The translations under genes were made by a program, and so were the position numbers. DNA of 10,782 nt, taken from Deltaproteobacteria bacterium UBA2957 (GTDB lineage: Bacteria; Myxococcota_A; UBA796). A model generated the notes under the pieces. The model did no database searches. It saw nothing but the letters and a program-made list of their open reading frames with translations, and was not told the origin of the DNA. Shown piece by piece: positions 1-4,620 of the stretch (position 1 is its first letter; every line of letters starts with the position of its first letter). Location of the stretch: contig DEBL01000002.1 in NCBI GenBank assembly GCA_002348535.1, forward strand, positions 1,716 through 12,497, in the 5' to 3' direction.

Positions 1-1217
1 CCCGAGTCTGTGGCGGTCACCGTCATGGATTTCGAGCCCGGAAGCAGCGAGTCCACCGCAAACTCGACGGTGCCCGTGGTGTCGGCGCCCTGCGTAGAGA
101 ACACACCATCATCCAGCGTGCTCCATGCGAGGTCGATGGCCGTTGGGCTGTCTTCGGCATCGCTGACCGACGCGCGCACCATCAACGGCTCCCCGAACCC
201 ATAGACGCCACCGTCGATCGGCTCTTCCACTACCACCTCTGGCGGCTCGCCCACCGTCAGGCGAATCACATCCGAGCACCGCCCACCGGCTTCGTCTTCC
301 CCCTGCAGCGTGATCACATGGGTCGCCACGCTGAGTTCGCCGGGCTCGAGGAAGATGTATGCGTTCCCCGTCGGATCGGGCGGGCCCTCGTAAATGACAC
401 CTTCAAGGCTGCTGACCCACAGCAGGCTCAGCATCTCCGGGCCGACGTCCGCGTCGGTAATTTGCCCAACCAACTCGATCGTCTCGCCTCTATCGACGGC
501 CGAATCATCTTCGGGGCTTACAATGCTGCAGATGGGATCGGCGTTCGAGCCCCCAACCGTCACAAACGCCACCTCGGTCGCGGTTCCCCCGTGGGTGTCT
601 TCCACCATGACGGTGATCGCATGCTCGGCTTCGTCCAAGAAGACGGAGCCGCTGAATGTCCCATCGTCGCGGAGGACCACATCGAGGAGGCCAGTAATGT
701 CGCTCTCGACAGTCAACACCAACGACCCCGGCGGGTCTTCGAGATCGCTAACGGACCCGAGAAACGGAACCTTCTGGTCCCGGTAGTATGCCTCGTCCGC
801 GGTGGGCATTTCGAGGGTAATCGTCGGGCGGTTGTTGTTGATCGTGGTGACGTCGATTCGGTCCTCACCACTGGCGCCCATCGGATCTTGCACTTCGAGG
901 ATGATGGTCGCTTCGGCCGCGGGAATGGTGATGTCGCACTGCGTCTCGCCGTCCGCAGTGACCGTTTCTTCGCAAATTAGTTCGCCGTCGACAAACCACG
1001 ATGCCACCAAGTCGTCGGTTGCATGGTCGTCATCGTCCACGGTACCCACCGCGGTAAAGGCTTGGCCGCGAGCCAGCTCTGCACCGTTTGATGGGGTTCG
1101 GATGTTGGCTTCCGGGTTGTTGTTGAACTTCGTCACGCCGGCTTCTTGGCACGCCGTCGCGAGCGCGCACGCGAGCGCGAAAACACCCCAGTTCACCCCA
1201 CCAAATGGCCGTCGCAT
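1..1217 (-). CDS. Lipoprotein with tandem Ig-like domains (3' end beyond window)
   Basis: The minus-strand frame stays open from position 1217 to the left edge (405 codons), so the C-terminus is missing. The product begins MRRPFGGVNWGVFALACALA and has a Cys at residue 23 (context ATAC) followed by QEAG. This reads as a type II lipoprotein signal with a loose lipobox; Cys17 is a less likely alternative. After it come about four tandem modules of roughly 95 residues. Each opens with a motif such as NPEANIRTPSNGAEL, RPTITLEMPTADEAY, PICSIVSPEDDSAV or PEVVVEEPIDGGVY and ends in a V/D-rich strand, which is typical of bacterial Ig-like/PKD-type beta-sandwich repeats. I chose ATG 1217 because a purine-rich GGGGAGAGAGAG lies 6 bases upstream; ATG 1241 would place that site inside the gene. 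A CATAAT box at 1304-1299 could be the -10. The likely role is an outer-surface structural or adhesive lipoprotein. No enzymatic motif is visible. Confidence 0.8.
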   Translation of the reverse strand, partial: MRRPFGGVNWGVFALACALATACQEAGVTKFNNNPEANIRTPSNGAELARGQAFTAVGTVDDDDHATDDLVASWFVDGELICEETVTADGETQCDITIPAAEATIILEVQDPMGASGEDRIDVTTINNNRPTITLEMPTADEAYYRDQKVPFLGSVSDLEDPPGSLVLTVESDITGLLDVVLRDDGTFSGSVFLDEAEHAITVMVEDTHGGTATEVAFVTVGGSNADPICSIVSPEDDSAVDRGETIELVGQITDADVGPEMLSLLWVSSLEGVIYEGPPDPTGNAYIFLEPGELSVATHVITLQGEDEAGGRCSDVIRLTVGEPPEVVVEEPIDGGVYGFGEPLMVRASVSDAEDSPTAIDLAWSTLDDGVFSTQGADTTGTVEFAVDSLLPGSKSMTVTATDS

Positions 1218-1343
1218 TCGCAACTCTCTCTCCCCATCCATCAATGCACCCTTAGCGGGTCCGAACTGCACTGTACAAGAACATCGACCGGATCCGCAAT
1301 TATGTAAATTAATCCACGTTGATCAGCGACAATTCCTCGGCTC

Positions 1344-1763
1344 TTAAGCCGTCTCTGAGTTCTCGACACGATGATCGCTGTATCGGTCGGCCCACAGCGT
1401 GATCACCCCCCGCAGCGTCTCTCGAATTTGGAGCGGAAGCACCCCCAGCAGGTCGACCAACTGATGCACCATCTCAAGGTCCGTTTCATCGAGATCGGAC
1501 ACAGACTCGAGGAGGTTTGCCATGTCTTGAGTGGTTCGAATCCGAACATTCTTTTCTCGTGCGGGCACGATCTGAACGATCATCTTTAGGCCGACGGCCC
1601 GGGCAAACGCATCGATGCGGTACATCGGCGCCCGTTGGCGGGCGACCTCGATGTTGTCCACCTGCGCACGGCTGCAGCCCATGGCCTCGGCCACCTCAAA
1701 CTGACTCAGCCCACGCCGGCGCCTGGACCGCCGAAGCAGTCGTCCGATTGATTCGTATTTCAT
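1344..1763 (-). CDS. XRE-family helix-turn-helix transcriptional regulator
   Basis: This 139-aa protein has an N-terminal HTH of the Cro/C1-XRE type (about residues 5-60). The scaffold is IGRLLRRSRRRRGLSQFEVA, then AEAMGCSRAQVDNIE with the recognition helix in SRAQVDNIE, then an aliphatic strand GLKMIVQIVP like that seen after the HTH in HipB-like regulators. The remaining 70 residues look helical and acidic (LLESVSDLDETDLEMVHQLV) and may dimerise or bind a partner. The ATG at 1763 is preceded by AGGGGA 4-5 bases upstream. The gene lies 126 bp upstream of the Ig-like lipoprotein on the same strand and is divergent from tRNA-Arg. No toxin gene is adjacent, so an antitoxin role has no support. 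It lies outside the tRNA-flanked insertion. The regulated target is unknown; autoregulation through the upstream TCTCGTTTTA repeats is possible. Confidence 0.85.
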   Translation of the reverse strand: MKYESIGRLLRRSRRRRGLSQFEVAEAMGCSRAQVDNIEVARQRAPMYRIDAFARAVGLKMIVQIVPAREKNVRIRTTQDMANLLESVSDLDETDLEMVHQLVDLLGVLPLQIRETLRGVITLWADRYSDHRVENSETA

Positions 1764-1803
1764 GGAATCCCCTGGTCTCTACGGATCCGTGGCTTCCCCC
1801 CGC

Positions 1804-1839
1804 TCTCGTTTTATCTCGTTTTTATCGATCGTTCAGCAA
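1804..1839 (-). promoter_or_regulatory. Possible promoter/operator of the XRE regulator gene
   Basis: Two tandem near-identical copies of TCTCGTTTT(T)A (plus-strand reading) lie at 1804-1813 and 1814-1824, upstream of the regulator. Read on the minus strand, a TTGCTG at 1839-1834 and a GATAAA at 1815-1810 are 18 bp apart, a weak sigma70-like pair with the repeats overlapping the -10. Tandem 10-11-bp repeats at this spacing would suit a helix-turn-helix dimer, so autoregulation is plausible. The assignment rests on pattern alone. Confidence 0.3.
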
Positions 1840-1870
1840 AAGCGTTTGACGACGGTTAAGGCCCCTGCAC

Positions 1871-1944
1871 GCTCCCGTAGCTCAGCTGGATAGAGCATCG
1901 GCCTTCTAAGCCGAGGGTCGTTGGTTCGAGTCCAACCGGGGGCG
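1871..1944 (+). tRNA. tRNA-Arg (anticodon UCU)
   Basis: A 74-nt cloverleaf can be folded by hand. The acceptor stem pairs GCTCCCG (1871-1877) with CGGGGGC (1937-1943) and includes one U-G wobble at the third pair. The D-arm is GCTC/GAGC. The anticodon arm is TCGGC-CTTCTAA-GCCGA, giving anticodon TCT, which reads AGA. The variable loop is GGGTC, the T-arm is GTTGG-TTCGAGT-CCAAC, and the discriminator is G. The CCA end is not encoded. From the anticodon loop onward the gene lies inside the left copy of the 54-bp direct repeat, so its 3' half may have come from the inserted element while the gene remained intact. Confidence 0.95.
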
Positions 1945-1956
1945 CTTTTCAAGCGC
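1903..1956 (+). repeat. Left att-like direct repeat (3' half of tRNA-Arg plus 12 bp)
   Basis: This is a perfect 54-bp copy of 3622-3675. It runs from the base before the anticodon-loop TTCTAA through the T-arm and acceptor 3' strand and on through a short GCGCTT-TTC-AAGCGC hairpin. The flanking bases differ on both sides (C against T before, C against G after), so the edges are sharp. Repeats starting in the anticodon loop and running past the tRNA 3' end are the classic footprint of tyrosine-recombinase integration into a tRNA gene. Confidence 0.9.
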
Positions 1957-1970
1957 CCGGTGGACTCGAA
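1925..1970 (+). repeat. Imperfect long palindrome joining tRNA T-arm to island left end
   Basis: TTCGAGTCCA (1925-1934, tRNA T-loop/T-stem) is exactly inverted as TGGACTCGAA (1961-1970) in the island. Between them GGGCGCTT (1940-1947) pairs with AAGCGCCC (1951-1958) around a 3-base loop. The whole could form one long hairpin with a small bulge. The inner 6 bp is present at both repeats and so belongs to the original locus, but the outer arm exists only at the left end. The hairpin is not followed by a T-run. It could act in tRNA 3' processing, termination, or recombinase binding. Confidence 0.6.
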
Positions 1971-2034
1971 GGTCAAATCCGGCGCGAGCACTGCGAGTGC
2001 AAAGGGCCCTGGATTAGCCCTTTAGGATTTGACC
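1971..2034 (+). other. Branched inverted-repeat structure at island left end
   Basis: A perfect 10-bp inverted repeat, GGTCAAATCC (1971-1980) and GGATTTGACC (2025-2034), encloses two further perfect hairpins: GCACT-GCG-AGTGC (1988-2000) and AAAGGGC-(9)-GCCCTTT (2001-2023). Together they form a three-way-junction fold of 64 nt that begins directly after the previous palindrome ends. It may be a small structured RNA, a recombinase/excisionase site, or a folded single-strand site. No match to a known RNA family is recognised. Confidence 0.5.
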
Positions 2035-2204
2035 CGGCCCGAAAAAGCGAGGCCCCGGACGGGCCAAGCTGCAGGGCGACAGAAACGCTGGTCGACCGCA
2101 GGCAGACGCCGAACAGCCCGGGGGCGCCCACTCGCCCAAGACCCAGCCGTTCCAGCGAGTGTGCGTGTGAAGGTCATCGTGGCCAACCTCGAGCGGTGTG
2201 GGGT
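2035..2204. other. GC-rich non-coding segment of the island
   Basis: No convincing gene is seen here. The only open stretch, 2029-2256 on the plus strand, has an Arg/Pro/Ala-rich composition typical of GC-rich non-coding DNA and no ribosome site. Composition shifts abruptly to AT-rich near 2205, where the promoter-like region of the cargo gene begins. Confidence 0.5.
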
Positions 2205-2251
2205 TTGGGTGTATACCCGGCAGGTATCTATAAATTTGAAACCGGATGAGG
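2205..2251 (+). promoter_or_regulatory. Putative promoter and ribosome-binding site of the island gene
   Basis: TTGGGT (2205-2210) and TATAAA (2229-2234) are separated by 18 bp, a fair sigma70-like pair. They are followed by the Shine-Dalgarno sequence GAGG (2248-2251), 7 bases before the TTG start at 2259. If correct, the transcript leader is short and the gene carries its own promoter within the island. Confidence 0.4.
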
Positions 2252-2258
2252 TTTAATT

Positions 2259-3461
2259 TTGGCCAATAATGGTGATGACTTCAACCTAGGCGATGAATCA
2301 GAAGAAGTCACCGATCCGCGTGTGGAAGAAGAAGTCACCGATCCGCGTGTGGAAGAAGAAGTCACCGATCCGCGTGTGGAAACTTTGGCCCAAGAACGCC
2401 TATCAATGAGCTCGGCGATGCGGAATGGTATCGCCAGAGACCTACGCTCCACAAAGCGGAAGGGATGTTTCGTTGCCCTGTTGATAACCATAGTCTTCTG
2501 GTTGGTTTTGTGGTTGTCCTTCGTGGATCGGCCAACGAACAAATCGAAGGCTCGTTCAGTGGCAGATTATGAACAAAAGCTTGAAGTTGCGGTTGCCCAA
2601 AGGCGAGACAAAAAGTCGTTGACTCCGAGGGCCAGCTTACCGGAACCCGCCGTCTCTTTGCCTGAGACGATGCCTGCAGTATTAGCCGTAGTAAAGGTGT
2701 ACAAAAATAGCCCTGAATACGGCAAATCAAGACTCATTGAAAGTTTGGCTCAGACCTTGATTGACGGAGACCCTGAAAATCTGGATTTTGGAGAGCGGGG
2801 AGAGCAACTCAATATGGACTGGGCACAGGCGCTGGTCTCGAAAGATGAGTTTGCTCTCAAAGATGCTGAAGATGCATTGAACGCCCATAAAGCCGCAATC
2901 GTGAGCGACGCGAAGTCCAAACTGGTGGGTAAATGGGTGGTCTTCGAAATTGAAGTCACTCCGCAGTCGTATGACTTCGATAAGAACCAGTATGTATGGG
3001 TAGTGGACACACTCAAATGGACCGATAAATACACGACCTGGATGGGTACACGAAAGCAGCGGCGGCCCTTTGTCATCGACCAGAAACTACCCGGCCTTGA
3101 TTATTACAAAGTCAAAGCCTCGGTCGGTGATGGTTTAAGAAAATACTTCTATCCACAGGTTTGGGTTCGTGTGCAGGTCGGGGAAGATGAAGCTCGAAAG
3201 ATATCGAAAGACGTGAAGTCGTTTAGGTATTTTCAGCTCTTCGCTAAGCTTCGAGGTGATGTTTATTCTGGTGTACCCTCGGGCATATTCACCAGCCCAC
3301 GGTCTGCACCGAAGCTCGAAGTGCTGGGGTGGCGTTTATGCCAACAGGCTATGGCTCAGGATGCAATCTTTTCAGAACCCATTGAGATTGGTGATGCCAC
3401 TTGTACGACATGGGTCGGTGGTTCCAAGTCTAAACTCACAGTTCAAGACATCATGAAGTGA
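2259..3461 (+). CDS. Single-pass membrane protein of unknown function, island cargo
   Basis: I do not recognise this 400-aa protein. The TTG start is chosen because GAGG lies 7 bases upstream and no in-frame ATG occurs before residue 50. Residues 1-45 are acidic and carry three tandem EVTDPRVEE units (the third incomplete). A basic stretch (RDLRSTKRKG, about 60-69) precedes one hydrophobic helix at about 70-89 (FVALLITIVFWLVLWLSF), so the N-tail should be cytoplasmic and about 310 residues extracytoplasmic. A Pro-rich linker (about 120-140) leads to a folded region with alternating beta-type segments (KLVGKWVVFEIEV at about 221-233, YVWVVDTLKW, VWVRVQVGED, YFQLFAKLRGDV). An OB-like fold is possible but speculative. 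Cys361 and Cys382 could form a disulphide. The gene is more AT-rich than its neighbours. No toxin, nuclease or phage motif is visible. Confidence 0.8.
   Translation: MANNGDDFNLGDESEEVTDPRVEEEVTDPRVEEEVTDPRVETLAQERLSMSSAMRNGIARDLRSTKRKGCFVALLITIVFWLVLWLSFVDRPTNKSKARSVADYEQKLEVAVAQRRDKKSLTPRASLPEPAVSLPETMPAVLAVVKVYKNSPEYGKSRLIESLAQTLIDGDPENLDFGERGEQLNMDWAQALVSKDEFALKDAEDALNAHKAAIVSDAKSKLVGKWVVFEIEVTPQSYDFDKNQYVWVVDTLKWTDKYTTWMGTRKQRRPFVIDQKLPGLDYYKVKASVGDGLRKYFYPQVWVRVQVGEDEARKISKDVKSFRYFQLFAKLRGDVYSGVPSGIFTSPRSAPKLEVLGWRLCQQAMAQDAIFSEPIEIGDATCTTWVGGSKSKLTVQDIMK
2304..2382 (+). repeat. Tandem 27-bp repeat, about 2.9 copies, coding EVTDPRVEE
   Basis: GTCACC recurs at 2307, 2334 and 2361, an exact 27-bp period. 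The copies are identical at the nucleotide level through GATCCGCGTGTGGAA, and the third ends early. The period keeps the reading frame, so copy-number change would lengthen or shorten the acidic cytoplasmic tail by 9 residues per unit. Perfect identity suggests recent expansion. Confidence 0.9.
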
Positions 3462-3621
3462 TGACTGGCCCGTGGGCACCCTCGATCGCCCCCCGAGTTC
3501 CCCGACTTTGCCACATTCTTGGCACTTAGACCCATGCAACACCACAAGCCCCACAAGGCCCATCAAAGTCGCCGCAAGGACAGGGCAAGATGATGCAAGA
3601 CCAACAGGAAAAGACCGAGTT
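3462..3621. other. Non-coding right spacer of the island
   Basis: No supported gene is found. An 8-bp inverted repeat, CGACTTTG (3503-3510) and CAAAGTCG (3564-3571), is present with a 53-base gap, and an imperfect CCACAAGCC/CCACAAGGCC duplication lies between. Neither resembles a U-tract terminator. A minus-strand open stretch with a hydrophobic run and a CxxC crosses this spacer but has no ribosome site. Confidence 0.4.
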
Positions 3622-3675
3622 CTTCTAAGCCGAGGGTCGTTGGTTCGAGTCCAACCGGGGGCGCTTTTCAAGCGC
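3622..3675 (+). repeat. Right att-like direct repeat (orphan 3' half of tRNA-Arg)
   Basis: This is the exact 54-bp copy of 1903-1956. There is no 5' tRNA half in front of it, so it is a pseudo-tRNA fragment and not a functional tRNA. If the element entered at the intact tRNA, this copy is the displaced original 3' half and position 3676 onward is the ancestral downstream sequence. It also supplies the stop codon and the last Ala codon, plus most of the Arg codon before it, of the convergent zinc-ribbon gene. Confidence 0.9.
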
Positions 3676-4507
3676 GCAGCGGTGGGTTCACCCCGTCAGC
3701 AGCCCCAGCACCCAGAACAGCCCAAAAAAGGCCCGCAACCGCGCCGAAGACCAGCAGAAACATACCCGCGATGATCTTTGGGATCTGGCTGAAGAAATCC
3801 ATCAAGGGTTCCATGCCGCGGAGGGGCTCCTCGAGCAGTCGGTGAACCTCCGAGAGCGCGTACCAACCGTCGAGTGGTTGCCTGTTGATGTGGCCCTTGA
3901 TCACCATGCCCGGGAAGAACCGCCGCCCGCAGCGCGACCACGCCACAATGGTGGACCCGCAGCTTCCGCAGCGGTGTTCGCCCTCAAAGACCGGCAGCGG
4001 CGCTTCGCACGCGGGGCACACCGCGTCGTCATCGAGGCCCAAAATCCGATGCTCCGTCTCGGTGCGGATGTCGAGGTACCGCCCCGGACCCATCCGCATC
4101 TGCAGACTGAATCGCCCCTCCGGGATGAGGTCGATCACGTGGTCGCCAATGGGAACGGTCGCCACTGCACCGCAGGACTGGCAGGTCAGCTGGAGGGGCG
4201 TGGTGTCGGACACCGTCACCAAGTTGCTGCACTTGGGGCATTCCTCGAGCAGCAGCGTGTCTGGACTCGCGGCCACCGCCGTGATGCCGCGAATCCATGT
4301 GCTCAAGGCCGAAAACCCGAGGTCTAAGGCGCCCTCCCGGTGGCGCGACTCGACCGCTGTGGGCAGGTCCAACTCAAGGGTGTGGGTGCAGTGGGTGCAG
4401 GGCACGCGCAGGGTGTCGAAGTGATCGGCGTAGTTCGATGAGTCGCAGCGCTGGCACGTGCGCAGCGATGCGCGGCTGGATTCGAGGCGGTCACCGTCGC
4501 TTGCCAA
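3668..4507 (-). CDS. Zinc-ribbon-like protein with C-terminal membrane segment
   Basis: The 279-aa product has three pairs of CxxC knuckles: C18/C21 with C37/C40, C90/C93 with C109/C112, and C164/C167 with C180/C183, each resembling a zinc ribbon of the rubredoxin-knuckle type. A single extra Cys (193) follows. A hydrophobic helix at about 246-270 (AGMFLLVFGAVAGLFWAVLG) would anchor the C-terminus in the membrane with most of the protein cytoplasmic. The start is TTG 4507, because GGAGG (4519-4515) lies 7 bases upstream. The longer reading from ATG 4705 lacks a ribosome site, has unconvincing sequence, and would overlap the divergent operon. The stop lies in the right att repeat, so insertion left the gene intact. 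It may sense or scaffold at the membrane, but the precise function is not recognised. Confidence 0.8.
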   Translation of the reverse strand: MASDGDRLESSRASLRTCQRCDSSNYADHFDTLRVPCTHCTHTLELDLPTAVESRHREGALDLGFSALSTWIRGITAVAASPDTLLLEECPKCSNLVTVSDTTPLQLTCQSCGAVATVPIGDHVIDLIPEGRFSLQMRMGPGRYLDIRTETEHRILGLDDDAVCPACEAPLPVFEGEHRCGSCGSTIVAWSRCGRRFFPGMVIKGHINRQPLDGWYALSEVHRLLEEPLRGMEPLMDFFSQIPKIIAGMFLLVFGAVAGLFWAVLGAGAADGVNPPLRA

Positions 4508-4514
4508 ATGCAGT

Positions 4515-4519
4515 CCTCC
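4515..4519 (-). promoter_or_regulatory. Ribosome-binding site fixing the TTG start of the zinc-ribbon gene
   Basis: GGAGG on the minus strand is followed by ACTGCAT (7 bases) and then TTG at 4507. The motif strength and spacing favour this start over the ATG at 4705. Confidence 0.7.
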
Positions 4520-4620
4520 GTCACAATCGCCACCTCCATTCGAAGCTTCACCGGCGCTCGAGGGTAAACCGAACCGGGTGGCTGACCGGTTGATGGGGGA
4601 AACTGTAGCACAGCAGTTAA

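Larger units (their letters stand above)
1903..3675. mobile_element. Mini genomic island at tRNA-Arg, one cargo gene, no integrase
   Basis: The segment is bounded by the 54-bp tRNA-derived direct repeats; the repeat-to-repeat period is 1,719 bp. It contains two structured segments abutting the left repeat, a GC-rich non-coding stretch, one gene (2259-3461) with its own promoter-like region, and a 160-bp right spacer. The coding part is clearly more AT-rich, with mixed codon use, than the flanking GC-rich genes, which supports horizontal acquisition. No tyrosine or serine recombinase, excisionase or replication gene is present, so movement would need an integrase encoded elsewhere. It could instead be the remnant of a larger island reduced by deletion. 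The repeats and their position are seen directly; mobility is inferred. Confidence 0.75.

Noticed and set aside
318..980. Plus-strand open frames opposite the Ig-like lipoprotein
   Set aside because: They are antisense shadows with random composition; the minus frame is open throughout with a lipoprotein signal, ribosome site and repeated domains.
1344..1763. XRE regulator as part of the tRNA-flanked island or as an antitoxin
   Set aside because: It lies on the 5' side of the tRNA, outside the direct repeats, and no toxin-like partner gene is adjacent.
2029..2256. Plus-strand 75-codon open frame in the left part of the island
   Set aside because: It is rich in Arg/Ala/Pro, has no ribosome site, starts inside the branched inverted-repeat structure and ends at the promoter region of the real gene.
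3372..3671. Minus-strand 99-codon open frame beginning in the right repeat, with WTRTNDPRLRR, then a hydrophobic run and CQECG
   Set aside because: The first part is the well-known false translation of a tRNA antisense strand. The later hydrophobic/CxxC part (from about 3563) is mildly interesting but has no ribosome site and overlaps the end of the island gene. It might be a degraded zinc-ribbon fragment, but this is not supportable.
3472..3774. Plus-strand open frame containing LLSRGSLVRVQPGA
   Set aside because: This peptide is the standard artefact of translating a tRNA fragment; the rest is low-complexity and antisense to the zinc-ribbon gene.
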